Shown piece by piece: positions 8,707-17,055 of a stretch of 41,742 bases of DNA (its first letter is position 1; every line of letters begins with the position of its first letter). Below the pieces are notes generated by a model. It had not been told where the DNA came from. It was given only the letters and a program-made list of their open reading frames with translations, and did no database searches. The position numbers and the translations under genes are program-made. The stretch spans positions 1 to 41,742 of the forward strand of contig JAFDGW010000022.1 of the NCBI GenBank assembly GCA_019309115.1, in the 5' to 3' direction. The stretch is from Deltaproteobacteria bacterium. Its GTDB lineage: Bacteria; Desulfobacterota; Syntrophobacteria; Syntrophobacterales; Thermodesulforhabdaceae.

Positions 8707-10041
8707 TTACGGCAGTTTCAAACCGCTCTTTCCGTCCCAATCCGGTGGCGGGCAGTGAGACGGTATGTCGGGATTCCACTGGAAAATCACACCTTCTTCT
8801 TGAAGTTTCTTAATCTCCGTGTCTGAAAGCCCCAACATGGTCTTGAGTACAAACCTGTTATCAAATCCAAGCGGTCTGCACGCCCACTTGAGCCTGCTAG
8901 GTGTTTCGCTCATACGAGGTGGATAACACTCTTCTCTTATGGTTCCATAGACAGCATCCTCGAACTCCTGAATGGTTTGACGCTTGAGAAAATGAGGGCT
9001 GTGGTATGCATCTTTGGCAGTTATGACATGAGCGGCAGCAAAACCGTATTCCTGACCAAGGGCCTCAACTTCGGCTACCTTTTTTGTTCTTGTCCATTCG
9101 TCAATGGCTTTTAGAATCGTAGCAGCATTTTCTTCCCTCAGGCGAACGACAGGATCGGCAAACTTTTCAAAGAGATCCATCCTATTCATTGCGGTGCATA
9201 GGCCTTTAAACTCTTCTTCAGTGAAAGCAGCAAGTGCCACCCATCCATCTTCACAATCAAAGAGGTCAGACGGGCATATGGCAAGGTCGCGATTTCCAGA
9301 CCTTGGCCTGTCATTTCCTGTAAGATAGGTGTAAAGCCAGGTCCAATCCAGAAAGCGAATAACATTTTCCACCTGCATGTAATCTATGAACTGTCCCCTA
9401 CCCGTTCTTTCACGGTAATTTAAAGCATTCACTATTGCGATGGCACACATAAGGGCTGTTATCCAGTCGGCAATCCACACACCCGACTTAATGGGGCCTC
9501 GATCGGCAAAGCCGGTAATCCACGAAAGCCCTCCCATGCTTTGCGCCACAGCATCGTAAGAAGTTCTTCCGGTCCAGGGCCCCCAGCTCCCATAACCGGA
9601 CACATGAAGCTGAATAATGCGGGGATTTATTTTGCTCAGTTCCGGGTAACTCAAACCCCATGCCGCCATGCGCCCTGGAGTAAGGTTGTCTACGACAACA
9701 TCTGATTTTTTAACCAAATCCAAGAATAGTTCTTTCGCTTTGGGATTGCCCAAATGCATTCCAACCCAGTATTTGTTGTGATTCTGGATTTCCAAACCAG
9801 GCGACATATTTTTCCAGAAATACGCATAGGGTGTAACAAAACGCATTTGATCACCGCGTTGGCCCTCGAACTTGATAACTTCCGCGCCAAATTCGGCAAG
9901 GTAATCACAACAGGCCGGACCCAGCACGACATAACAAACTTCAAGCACCCTGACCCCTTTCAGGGGCTCGGGCTTGTCAAAAAGCCGCTCACCATCAAAA
10001 ATCTGCTCCACCCTCTTGACATACTCTTTCAACTGTTCCAT
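8707..10041 (-). CDS. Family III (CaiB/BaiF) CoA-transferase, subunit or paralogue 2
   Basis: This 444-residue CoA-transferase is the first gene of the minus-strand unit. It has the family's opening segment ([20 protein letters not shown]), [26 protein letters not shown] and a likely catalytic aspartate in [11 protein letters not shown]. The C-terminal part ([14 protein letters not shown]) resembles the matching region of its neighbour ([14 protein letters not shown]), showing that the pair are distant paralogues. ATG 10041 is preceded by GAGGAGGG; an upstream in-frame start at 10098 would lie between that site and the leader hairpin and is rejected. The promoter and leader lie at 10111-10181. 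Divergence from a TetR gene plus beta-oxidation genes suggests it activates an acid to its CoA thioester for the enzymes encoded to the right. Confidence 0.9.
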   Translation of the reverse strand: MEQLKEYVKRVEQIFDGERLFDKPEPLKGVRVLEVCYVVLGPACCDYLAEFGAEVIKFEGQRGDQMRFVTPYAYFWKNMSPGLEIQNHNKYWVGMHLGNPKAKELFLDLVKKSDVVVDNLTPGRMAAWGLSYPELSKINPRIIQLHVSGYGSWGPWTGRTSYDAVAQSMGGLSWITGFADRGPIKSGVWIADWITALMCAIAIVNALNYRERTGRGQFIDYMQVENVIRFLDWTWLYTYLTGNDRPRSGNRDLAICPSDLFDCEDGWVALAAFTEEEFKGLCTAMNRMDLFEKFADPVVRLREENAATILKAIDEWTRTKKVAEVEALGQEYGFAAAHVITAKDAYHSPHFLKRQTIQEFEDAVYGTIREECYPPRMSETPSRLKWACRPLGFDNRFVLKTMLGLSDTEIKKLQEEGVIFQWNPDIPSHCPPPDWDGKSGLKLP

Positions 10042-10110
10042 GAAACCCTCCTCATTGTGAGATGAACACCTTAGACAAAACAACAAACCAATCGGCAACG
10101 AGAAAACAAA

Positions 10111-10128
10111 GGGGGCTCATAAGCCCCC
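10111..10128 (-). terminator. Leader hairpin with T-rich tail ahead of the CoA-transferase genes
   Basis: GGGGGCT (10111-10117) and AGCCCCC (10122-10128) form a 7-bp stem with a 4-base loop. Read on the minus strand it is followed by TTTGTTTTCT, as in an intrinsic terminator. It lies between the proposed promoter and ATG 10041, so it would sit in the mRNA leader as an attenuator rather than at a gene end. No gene to its right on the minus strand needs a terminator. Confidence 0.55.
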
Positions 10129-10144
10129 GGATTGCCTGTTAGAT

Positions 10145-10181
10145 CATTTGTATCACGCGCAGCATAATCGTGTCGCAAATG
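10145..10181 (-). promoter_or_regulatory. CoA-transferase promoter within an interrupted inverted repeat
   Basis: On the minus strand TTGCGA (-35, plus-strand 10173-10178) and TGATAC (-10, 10150-10155) are 17 bases apart. The arms CATTTGnnnCACG (10145-10157) and CGTGnnnCAAATG (10169-10181) form an inverted repeat with an 11-base spacer that overlaps both promoter boxes. This is what a repressor or activator site would look like. The sequence differs from the palindrome next to the TetR gene, so a different protein may bind it. Confidence 0.4.
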
Positions 10182-10482
10182 GTACAGACTCCATTAGAAC
10201 GAATAGATTATAATTCATTGAAACCACTGCTAGAAATACCACCTTTGGAAATACACGCTTGCCCTTTTTGGATGTGAGTTACTATGCGAGTCGTTACGGA
10301 AGTTACCTTAAGACATTCTTCGGTTAGCAAAACCTCGACGAAGCGTCAAGGATATTTTTTAGCTCTTCAAACAATTTTCGCAATTTTGAGACAATGACAA
10401 ACCTTCTTGAGTAAATAAGAAGACCATTATGACAGAACAACGGGAGCAGACAACTTGGGATAAATACCTTCAAAAGTTCCTG

Positions 10483-10511
10483 TTGACCCATCAAAGTTTA
10501 TATTGCATAGT
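10483..10511 (+). promoter_or_regulatory. Putative promoter of the TetR gene
   Basis: TTGACC (10483-10488) and CATAGT (10506-10511) are 17 bases apart, upstream of the TetR start. The -10 match is poor, but it falls inside the palindrome at 10500-10527, which fits an autoregulated promoter. Confidence 0.35.
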
Positions 10512-10527
10512 ACATACTATGCAATAT
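10500..10527. promoter_or_regulatory. Perfect 28-bp palindrome, likely TetR operator
   Basis: ATATTGCATAGTA (10500-10512) and its exact reverse complement (10515-10527) are separated by two bases. The site ends about 23-32 bases before the TetR-family start. Perfect dyads of this size next to a TetR gene are usually its own operator. I saw no second copy of the full palindrome in the window. Confidence 0.75.
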
Positions 10528-10559
10528 GGACGATTAATGGGTGATTTTGGTTGAAAAGC

Positions 10560-11135
10560 ATGACAAAAAAAGAAATTCAGGGGCAAGAAACACGCTATCG
10601 CATAATCAGAAGTGCCGTGGGGCTTTTTGCACGCTTTGGCTATTACAGGACCACTGTTTCAGAAATCGCCCGGCTTGCAGGAGTTACAACTGGAGCGGTA
10701 TTTCATCACTTTCCAACCAAGGAGAAACTCCTGATGGCGGTTATAGAATGGTTGTCCAGAGGAATCCGAACCTATGTTGAACTGCTGGAAAGCGTGGACC
10801 ATCCGTCAAGTGAAACCATATCCCGTGTGCTAGATCTGATGTGCGAACACTACGAAAGGTATCCTGAAGCTACAATATGCCTTGCCACGCTGGCTACCGA
10901 GCTATCCGGATCAAATCATCCTGCAGAGCAAACCATAAAATCGGTTTACGAGATTTTTGTGCGGGCTATGGCATCGGTTCTGGCAAAACATCCAAATGTC
11001 ACCAATTCAAGGGCGGCAGCGATATCTTTCGTTGGTGCCGTGCAGGGAATAGCCATTCAGGGACTTATGAGGGAAAAAGAGACGAACATCAGAACCCTTG
11101 CAAAAGGGTTTTACTCAATGCTGCAATCATGGTGA
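10560..11135 (+). CDS. TetR-family transcriptional regulator
   Basis: The 191-residue protein opens with a TetR DNA-binding domain: residues of about 10-55 contain IIRSAVGLFARFGYY, the helix-turn-helix TVSEIARLAGVTTGAVFHHF and the closing PTKEKLL. The C-terminal ligand domain is not recognisable, as is usual. ATG 10560 is used; TTG 10551 is an in-frame alternative and neither has a strong ribosome site. The gene heads a run with acyl-CoA genes 20 bases downstream and is divergent from two CoA-transferase genes, so an acyl-CoA or related effector is a reasonable guess. A perfect palindrome at 10500-10527 is its likely operator. Confidence 0.9.
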   Translation: MTKKEIQGQETRYRIIRSAVGLFARFGYYRTTVSEIARLAGVTTGAVFHHFPTKEKLLMAVIEWLSRGIRTYVELLESVDHPSSETISRVLDLMCEHYERYPEATICLATLATELSGSNHPAEQTIKSVYEIFVRAMASVLAKHPNVTNSRAAAISFVGAVQGIAIQGLMREKETNIRTLAKGFYSMLQSW

Positions 11136-11155
11136 ATTAACCCAAAAGGAGAAGA

Positions 11156-12022
11156 ATGGCCATGGAAATCAAAAAGGTTTGTGTACTTGGCGCTGGTATA
11201 ATGGGATCGGGGATTGCCCAGGTGACTGCCGAAGCAGGATTCCAGGTGTCCATGCGCGACATAGACACCCCATTTGTGGAAAAAGGCCTTGCTACAATCA
11301 AAAAGAACCTAGAAAGAGCCGTCACCAAGGGTAAAAAAGAGGCGGCAGAAGCAGAAGCCGTAATGAAGAGAATCAAGGGAACCACGGACTTGAAAGAAGC
11401 CTTGGATGGTGCAGACCTGGTTATTGAGGCAGTTGTAGAAGTGATGGACGTAAAAAAGGAAGTCTTCAAGGAGCTTGATAATTTATGTCCAGAGTCCACC
11501 ATCTTTGCTTCCAATACGTCCGGGTTGTCAATTACCGAGATGGCATCGGTAACGTCTCGACCTGATCGATTCATAGGTATGCATTTCTTTAATCCGGTGC
11601 CTGTAATGAAGCTGGTCGAATTAATCCGAGGGTTTGCCACTTCTGACGAGACTTATCAAGTTGCACGTCAATTCGTCGAAAAGATTGGGAAAAGTCCTGT
11701 TGAAGTAAAAGAGGCCCCAGGTTTCGTTGTCAATCGCATACTCTGCCCCATGATTAACGAAGCTATCTTCGTCTATTCTGAAGGCCTCGCGTCCGCCGAA
11801 GACATAGACAAAGCCATGATGCTGGGTGCCAACCACCCCATTGGACCACTGGCTCTTGCCGACATGGTGGGTCTCGACACGCTACTCCATGTACTTGACG
11901 GATTGCACAAAGAACTGGGTGAAGATAAGTACCGCCCTGCTCCGCTCCTGAGGAAAATGGTTCGCGCCGGATACCTGGGACGAAAAAGCGGCAAGGGCTT
12001 TTATGATTACTCAAAGAAATAA
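11156..12022 (+). CDS. 3-hydroxyacyl-CoA dehydrogenase (3-hydroxybutyryl-CoA dehydrogenase type)
   Basis: The 288-residue enzyme oxidises 3-hydroxyacyl-CoA to 3-ketoacyl-CoA with NAD. The N-terminal Rossmann motif GAGIMGSG is at residues 11-18. [11 protein letters not shown] and the signature [14 protein letters not shown] follow, with the catalytic histidine in GMHFFNP and glutamate in LVELI. The C-terminal domain ends in the usual [14 protein letters not shown]. It is a single-domain Hbd/PaaH-like protein without a fused hydratase. The start is ATG 11156 or ATG 11162, both behind AAAGGAGAAG. It is the first catabolic gene after the TetR regulator and 17 bases before the acyl-CoA dehydrogenase gene. 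Confidence 0.94.
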   Translation: MAMEIKKVCVLGAGIMGSGIAQVTAEAGFQVSMRDIDTPFVEKGLATIKKNLERAVTKGKKEAAEAEAVMKRIKGTTDLKEALDGADLVIEAVVEVMDVKKEVFKELDNLCPESTIFASNTSGLSITEMASVTSRPDRFIGMHFFNPVPVMKLVELIRGFATSDETYQVARQFVEKIGKSPVEVKEAPGFVVNRILCPMINEAIFVYSEGLASAEDIDKAMMLGANHPIGPLALADMVGLDTLLHVLDGLHKELGEDKYRPAPLLRKMVRAGYLGRKSGKGFYDYSKK

Positions 12023-12039
12023 CATAGGAGGGAACTGTT

Positions 12040-13203
12040 ATGAGTCATCAGTATGAACTCACGGAAGAACAAAGGATGCTCAGAGATATGGTGCGACGTC
12101 TTGCAAAGGAACAAGTTGCACCAGGAGCGGCAAAAAGGGATGAAACAGGTGAATTTGATTGGGATATGGTAAATCTCTTGCGGGAAAACGGCCTTTATGG
12201 AGTAGATTTCCCTGTGGAGTACGGTGGATCAGGAGCTGGTGTTCTCGCAATGGCTATCGTGGTAGAAGAGCTATCAAAGGTTGATGCGGCATGCGGATTG
12301 CTTATTGCCGATCACGAATTGGGGTCTCTACCTATACTGCTGGCTGCTAACGAAGAACAGCGCAAAAAATATCTGCCCAAGCTGGCAAGTGGCGAGTTTC
12401 TGGCCGCATTTGCACTTACTGAACCGGCGGCAGGTTCGGATGTTGCGGGACTGCGTTGCCGTGCTGTCAAAGACGGGAATGAATGGGTACTCAATGGATC
12501 AAAAACCTTTATAACCAACGGTGGTGTGGCTGATGTAGTAACGGTCTATGCCATAACCGACCCTGAAGGGCCATCTCACAAGAACGCCGGCGTTTTCATT
12601 GTTGAAAAGGGAACACCGGGGTTTTCCGTCGGTAAGAAGGAAAATAAAATGGGCATCAGGTGGTCAGACACCGTTGAGCTGGTATTCGATGAATGTCGAG
12701 TGCCCGCCGAAAACTTGCTTGGATCGGGAACTGACGGCTTCCACATCATGATGAAAACCCTTGATTTTTCCCGCCTGGGCATAGCCGCTCAGGCACTTGG
12801 CATAGCGGCGGGTGCTTTTGAATATGCAACAAATTATGCAAAAGAACGCATTGCCTTTGGAAAACCAATCATTCAGCACGAAGGCATTGGCTTTAAGCTT
12901 GCCGATATGGCCATGAAAGTTGAAGCTGCACGGCAGTTACTGTACAAAGCCTGCTCCATGTACGACCACCTTCCAAAAGATATGAGTCGACTGAGTCCTG
13001 AACTTATCCGGATAAGTGCAATGGCCAAGTGCTACTGTGCCGACGTGGCAATGGAAGTTACTACCGAAGCGGTACAGGTTCTTGGAGGCTACGGATATAT
13101 AAAAGAATACCCAGTAGAACGGATGATGAGAGATGCAAAGATTACACAGATATATGAAGGAACCAATGAGATTCAGCGCCTTATTATCTCGAGAACTTTA
13201 TAG
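12040..13203 (+). CDS. Acyl-CoA dehydrogenase
   Basis: The 387-residue flavoprotein introduces the alpha-beta double bond into an acyl-CoA. FAD and substrate motifs are FALTEPAAGSDVAGL (about residues 125-139) and the YGYIKEYPVERMMRDAKITQIYEGTNEIQR signature stretch near the C-terminus (described here by its ends: YGYIKEY and YEGTNEIQR); the likely catalytic base is E373 in YEGT. Chain-length or aryl specificity cannot be read off; BbsG-type and butyryl-CoA-type enzymes share these motifs. GGAGGG precedes the ATG. No etfAB genes are in the window, so the electron acceptor is encoded elsewhere. Confidence 0.94.
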   Translation: MSHQYELTEEQRMLRDMVRRLAKEQVAPGAAKRDETGEFDWDMVNLLRENGLYGVDFPVEYGGSGAGVLAMAIVVEELSKVDAACGLLIADHELGSLPILLAANEEQRKKYLPKLASGEFLAAFALTEPAAGSDVAGLRCRAVKDGNEWVLNGSKTFITNGGVADVVTVYAITDPEGPSHKNAGVFIVEKGTPGFSVGKKENKMGIRWSDTVELVFDECRVPAENLLGSGTDGFHIMMKTLDFSRLGIAAQALGIAAGAFEYATNYAKERIAFGKPIIQHEGIGFKLADMAMKVEAARQLLYKACSMYDHLPKDMSRLSPELIRISAMAKCYCADVAMEVTTEAVQVLGGYGYIKEYPVERMMRDAKITQIYEGTNEIQRLIISRTL

Positions 13204-13244
13204 AGGTAAACAGGGTCAGGAGGGGAAGTAGTTTTAACAGATGG

Positions 13245-13276
13245 AGCCGCTTTGAGGTTAAATCCTTGAAGCGGCT
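13245..13276 (+). terminator. Hairpin between acyl-CoA dehydrogenase and thiolase genes
   Basis: AGCCGCTT (13245-13252) pairs with AAGCGGCT (13269-13276), with a further AGG/CCT pairing inside, followed by TTGTT. It lies 41 bases after the dehydrogenase stop and about 25 bases before the thiolase start. With its short T stretch it may partly terminate or stabilise transcripts and so lower thiolase expression. Confidence 0.5.
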
Positions 13277-13300
13277 TTGTTAACACAGGAGTAAGAAACA

Positions 13301-14503
13301 GTGCATAACAAAGATGATGATATCATCATCGCAGGAGCAGTCAGAACAGCAATTGGAAAGTTTGGAGGTGGCCTGAAAGATGTCAGAGCGTCACACCTTG
13401 CTGCTCATGTTATGAAAGCCGTGGTGGAGCGCACAAAGATAGACCCCGGCATTTTGGATGATGTTATAGCGGGAGACTGCTTGCAGAATATTGACGAGGC
13501 TAACACGGCTCGAACGGCGGCTCTAATGGCAGGATTCCCTGCCCACGTGCCGGCTTACACGATCCAGAGGCAATGTTCTTCATCTATGCAAGCCGTTGCT
13601 TCAGCAGCTCAGGCCATAAAGGCGGGTGACGCAGAAATAGTGATGGTCGTTGGTGTTGAATCCATGAGTTCGGCTCCCTATTGCATGCAAAAGGCTCGCT
13701 GGGGATTCAGGCTGATGCACCAGGAAGTTACTGACGCCTTGTGGGAAGTTTTACATTCGGGGAGCAGGTTACTGGGAAAGCCCATGATAATGGGAGAAAC
13801 GGCCGAAAATCTTGCCGAAAAATATGGCATAACCCGGGAAGAGCAGGACCAGGTGGCGCTGGAAAGTCACCACAAGGCTGAAGCCGCGATCAAGGCTGGA
13901 AAATTCAAAGAGGAAATCGTCCCTATTGAAGTCAAGGGACCAAAAGGTAAAAGTTTCATCTTTGAGCAGGATGAACATCCTCGTTTTGGGCTAAAGATGG
14001 AAGACCTCGCTAAACTCCCGCCAGTTTTCAAAAAGAATGGCACGGTAACCGCGGGAAATTCATCGGGCCTCAACGACGGTGCAGCTGCTGCTCTGATTAC
14101 CACGCGGAGAAAAGCCAGAGAACTGGCTATAGAACCAATGGGACGCATAGTGGCAACAGCCGTGGCCGGCGTTGAACCCCACCTCATGGGCTACGGTCCG
14201 GTACCGGCAACTCAGAAGGTATTGAAGAAAGCGGGGGTGAGCCTAAAAGATGTTCAGCTAATAGAGTTGAACGAAGCCTTTGCCGCTCAGTACATTGCCT
14301 GTGAGCGAGGCCTCGGTATAGACCGATCCATAACAAACGTGAACGGAAGTGGCATAAGCTTGGGACACCCTATTGGCTGTACTGGACTTCGCATAATTGT
14401 GTCGCTACTTTATGAAATGAAACGAAGAAATCTGGAACTCGGTCTAGCCACCCTATGCGTAGGTGGTGGAATGGGCATGGCAACATTGATAGCCAGGGAT
14501 TGA
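13301..14503 (+). CDS. Acetyl-CoA acetyltransferase (thiolase)
   Basis: The 400-residue thiolase cleaves 3-ketoacyl-CoA with CoA, or condenses acetyl-CoA. The nucleophile is C92 in RQCSSSMQA. The other active-site elements are NEAFAAQ, H356 in SLGHPIGCTG and C386 in LCVGGGMG. The first motif is slightly unusual: RQC replaces the common NxxC context. The start is GTG 13301 with AGGAG at 13287-13291. It completes a dehydrogenase, hydroxyacyl dehydrogenase and thiolase set under the same orientation as the TetR regulator; an enoyl-CoA hydratase gene is missing from the window. Confidence 0.94.
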   Translation: MHNKDDDIIIAGAVRTAIGKFGGGLKDVRASHLAAHVMKAVVERTKIDPGILDDVIAGDCLQNIDEANTARTAALMAGFPAHVPAYTIQRQCSSSMQAVASAAQAIKAGDAEIVMVVGVESMSSAPYCMQKARWGFRLMHQEVTDALWEVLHSGSRLLGKPMIMGETAENLAEKYGITREEQDQVALESHHKAEAAIKAGKFKEEIVPIEVKGPKGKSFIFEQDEHPRFGLKMEDLAKLPPVFKKNGTVTAGNSSGLNDGAAAALITTRRKARELAIEPMGRIVATAVAGVEPHLMGYGPVPATQKVLKKAGVSLKDVQLIELNEAFAAQYIACERGLGIDRSITNVNGSGISLGHPIGCTGLRIIVSLLYEMKRRNLELGLATLCVGGGMGMATLIARD

Positions 14504-14543
14504 TATTTTCTTCAGAGGTACACCTTGATGGTAGAGTAAAACA

Positions 14544-15263
14544 ATGCAAGCAACAGAAATCAAACAATACTTGGAACCGACGTCAATTATCGACAGTAAC
14601 AGTGGCGAAATTCGGTCGCTTGCGTGGCAGATTGCTTCTTCCGATACTCCCGATAGGGAAAGAGCTGTCAGGCTGTATCTATGGGTACGTGATGAAGTAA
14701 TTTATGATCCATATAGTCCTTTTTACAAACCTGAACACTACAGGGCCAGTGAGGTAATAAAACGAAAACGGGGCTTTTGCGTTCCCAAGGCCTCGGCGCT
14801 GTGCGCACTCTATAGAGCTTCAGGAATTCCAGCGCGCCTGGGATTCGCCGACGTAAAAAACCACCTAGCTTCCCGCCGTATTGTGGAGTGGCTTGGGACC
14901 GACCTGTTCGTTTATCACGGCTACGTGGAGCTTTTTATGAACGGCCGATGGATCAAGGTTTCCCCAGCATTTGACAAGAACTTATGTGCTCGGTTTGGCG
15001 TGCCACCCCTGGATTTCGACGGAATCCACGATGCCATGCTTCAGGCTTACGCTCCGCCTGTTGATGACGAAACACCTGACCAAGAGAAGCTCGTCGGTGG
15101 TAAAGAGAGGCGTTTCATGGAATACGTGCGCTATCACGGCACCAGAAAAGACGTTCCCATAGACGAAATTTTAGAGGCCTGGAAAGCTGCCTATGGAACT
15201 GAGCGGGTAGAAAGCTGGATACGTGAACTTGAGCAATCGTCCCATTCCACAGGTGACATCTAA
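14544..15263 (+). CDS. Transglutaminase-like cysteine protease-fold protein
   Basis: The 239-residue soluble protein has the transglutaminase-like triad: C79 in KRGFCVPKASAL, H125 in VYHGYVELF and D144 in SPAFD. The region ahead (RERAVRLYLWVRDEVIYDP) is the usual helix leading into the domain. No signal peptide or membrane segment is visible, so it is cytoplasmic. Bacterial relatives include peptidases and uncharacterised proteins; the substrate is unknown. It lies 40 bases after the thiolase on the same strand and may be transcribed with it, but no functional link is evident. Confidence 0.82.
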   Translation: MQATEIKQYLEPTSIIDSNSGEIRSLAWQIASSDTPDRERAVRLYLWVRDEVIYDPYSPFYKPEHYRASEVIKRKRGFCVPKASALCALYRASGIPARLGFADVKNHLASRRIVEWLGTDLFVYHGYVELFMNGRWIKVSPAFDKNLCARFGVPPLDFDGIHDAMLQAYAPPVDDETPDQEKLVGGKERRFMEYVRYHGTRKDVPIDEILEAWKAAYGTERVESWIRELEQSSHSTGDI

Positions 15264-15312
15264 ACCCTCACGAAAGACTTCGCACAAATAGGTAAACCGA
15301 GGGATCATAAAA

Positions 15313-16104
15313 GTGCTGAGTGAAGTAAAAAGTGTAATCAACCGCGTCATTTCGAGACAGCGGGAAAAGATCTGGCTCAGCCCTATCGTAGCCTGTGCTT
15401 CTGCAGAAGACCCTTTATTTGAGGAACTCAAGAAGGTCGTAGCTCCTGACCATGCCCTGCCTCAAGATCTGTTACCCGAAGCAAAATCAGTAATAGTTTA
15501 CTTCCTGCCTTTTCAGCACGAAATATGCTCTGACAATGCCGGCTACTTTCCAGTAGCGTCTAGAAAGTGGGCCGAAGCATACGTTATTACAAACCGTCTG
15601 ATAACAGAAATTAACGAAAGGCTAAAAGAATTTTTCAAAAAATTCGGGTACACTTCTTCTACCACTCCTGCAACACACAACTTTGATGAAAAAAGATTGG
15701 TAAGCAGGTGGTCTCACAAGCATGTCGGATACATAGCTGGGTTGGGAACCTTCGGTATTAACAGGCTCTTGATAACGATGTCCGGTTGTTGTGGAAGACT
15801 TGGGAGTATCATAACAGAAGCTACAATCGAACCGACAAAAAGGCCAGACAAGGAATATTGTCTGGAAAAATCGGGGCAGTCGTGTCTGAAATGTGTAAGA
15901 CGCTGCCCCGTAGAGGCACTTTCCGGTCGTCAATTCGACAGGCAATCCTGCTACAAAAGGCTACTTGATAATGATAAGCTCTATCCTGATCTCCCCCTCA
16001 CCGACGTGTGCGGACAGTGTTCCTGTAACGTGCCGTGCAGCCATACTGCGCCAGCTATTCAAAGTGTTTCAGAACTGACCTTAGATGATCAAGCCAAACG
16101 TTAA
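15313..16104 (+). CDS. QueG-like 4Fe-4S protein (COG1600-type)
   Basis: The 263-residue protein resembles epoxyqueuosine reductase relatives. It has a GYIAGLGTFGINRLLIT-like segment near residues 140-156 and cysteines in CLKCVRRCP and CGQCSCNVPC that can hold two 4Fe-4S clusters. It is shorter than true QueG (about 350 residues or more) and lacks the C-terminal HEAT-like part, so it is probably a different enzyme or electron carrier of the same family. The start is GTG 15313 behind GAGGGAT. QueG-type folds bind corrinoid; the next gene is a cobaltochelatase, which makes a corrinoid link tempting but unproven. Its last 50 bases overlap the end of cbiK on the other strand. Confidence 0.72.
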   Translation: MLSEVKSVINRVISRQREKIWLSPIVACASAEDPLFEELKKVVAPDHALPQDLLPEAKSVIVYFLPFQHEICSDNAGYFPVASRKWAEAYVITNRLITEINERLKEFFKKFGYTSSTTPATHNFDEKRLVSRWSHKHVGYIAGLGTFGINRLLITMSGCCGRLGSIITEATIEPTKRPDKEYCLEKSGQSCLKCVRRCPVEALSGRQFDRQSCYKRLLDNDKLYPDLPLTDVCGQCSCNVPCSHTAPAIQSVSELTLDDQAKR

Positions 16105-16951
16105 CGATTTCGGGGTAGGCTGCCATGCCGGTTAGAACAGCTTCGCACTTAAATCCCTGCGATTCAAGGATTGATTTCCAGCTATCTTTCTCATCACCGG
16201 CCATGTCGTTGCGAGCATGGTCCCCTGCAACACTCATAAATGGCATTAGATAAACCTTTTTTACCTTCTTGGCTTTTAATTCAGGTATGACGTCATCAAT
16301 GGTCGGATGCCCTTCGACGGTTGCAAGGAAAACAAGTGGATCTTTCTTCTGGAAGACGCTGGCCATAGCCATGTATATGGCATCTGCTGGATGTTTTTCA
16401 CTGCCATGCCCCATTAAAACTACAGCCTCATTCTTTTTTCTGCTATTGGGGAAATGCTTGATAACAGCATCAGCAACCCTTTCCATATCTTCATATGAAG
16501 AAAGGAGAGGGCGAGCTACCAGCAATTTTTGGAATCCCCCTTCCATCTGACCAAAAAGGTGGGCGTTTACATAGAGATTATGGAATTCTTCGCCGGGAAT
16601 GAAATGTAAAGAAAGCACGGCCACGTGAGTGTAATCGTCTTCCATGAGGCGAGCTAAAGCTAATTCTGGAGAATCCAATATTTTACCCCGCTTCGCTAGT
16701 TTTTTTCGGATTATCTTAGATGTGTAAGCCCAACGTATCTCCACGTTGGGAAAAGCTTCGCGGGCCATCTTGTCAATGTTTTCGTAAACATGTTGAGCTT
16801 CGGGAATACTCGTTCCGAAAGCAACCAAAAGAACAGCTTTTTTCATTGGTGCCTTTTCTCCGTGACCTGCCAAAAGCTGCCGGGGGAAAACGAATGATAT
16901 CATCAGAACAAGCACAAGAGCAAGCATTCTGGGATACAAGCACTTTCTCAT
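16055..16951 (-). CDS. cbiK: Sirohydrochlorin cobaltochelatase CbiK, exported form
   Basis: CbiK inserts cobalt into sirohydrochlorin in the anaerobic route to vitamin B12. The 298-residue product has a signal peptide (residues 1-28, basic MRKC start, hydrophobic LALVLVLMISFVF core, LLAGH cleavage region), as in the periplasmic CbiK described from Desulfovibrio. The mature part has AFGTSIPEA, LHFIPGEEFH, H182 in GHGSEKHP and H215 in VEGHPTIDD; the two C-terminal histidines are the expected metal ligands. AAGGAGG lies ahead of ATG 16951. A cobalamin riboswitch with terminator lies 100 bases upstream, so expression should fall when B12 is plentiful. Export of a chelatase suggests a role in metal or tetrapyrrole handling outside the cytoplasm. 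Confidence 0.93.
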   Translation of the reverse strand: MRKCLYPRMLALVLVLMISFVFPRQLLAGHGEKAPMKKAVLLVAFGTSIPEAQHVYENIDKMAREAFPNVEIRWAYTSKIIRKKLAKRGKILDSPELALARLMEDDYTHVAVLSLHFIPGEEFHNLYVNAHLFGQMEGGFQKLLVARPLLSSYEDMERVADAVIKHFPNSRKKNEAVVLMGHGSEKHPADAIYMAMASVFQKKDPLVFLATVEGHPTIDDVIPELKAKKVKKVYLMPFMSVAGDHARNDMAGDEKDSWKSILESQGFKCEAVLTGMAAYPEIVNVWLDHLRSVLKHFE

Positions 16952-16983
16952 AGCACTGCACCTCCTTTTTACTTGTCTTAATT

Positions 16984-17015
16984 CCGGGGTGTCCTTTATA
17001 AAGAAGACACCCCGG
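16984..17015 (-). promoter_or_regulatory. Perfect 10-bp hairpin in the cbiK leader
   Basis: CCGGGGTGTC (16984-16993) and GACACCCCGG (17006-17015) pair perfectly around a 12-base AT-rich loop. The hairpin lies between the riboswitch terminator and the cbiK ribosome site, has no T tract on the minus strand, and so is not a simple terminator. It may stabilise the mRNA or influence ribosome access. Confidence 0.5.
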
Positions 17016-17055
17016 AGGTTAAGGGTTAATAATACGGTGAGGAGGGATCCGGTGC

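Larger units (their letters stand above)
10042..10559. other. Divergent intergenic control region of the catabolic cluster
   Basis: About 0.5 kb without a gene separates the CoA-transferase unit from the TetR gene. From left to right it holds a CoA-transferase ribosome site, a GC-rich terminator-like hairpin (10111-10128), a minus-strand promoter inside an interrupted inverted repeat (10145-10181), about 300 bases of AT-rich sequence without any feature I can name beyond a small CTTCTT/AAGAAG repeat near 10410-10430, and the TetR promoter with a perfect palindrome (10483-10527). Confidence 0.7.

Noticed and set aside
10042-10098. Longer start of the second CoA-transferase at 10098
   Set aside because: GAGGAGGG directly precedes ATG 10041, and the extension has no family resemblance.
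10145-10181. Second TetR operator at the CoA-transferase promoter
   Set aside because: The inverted repeat has different arms and an 11-base spacer, so it is not a copy of the 10500-10527 palindrome.
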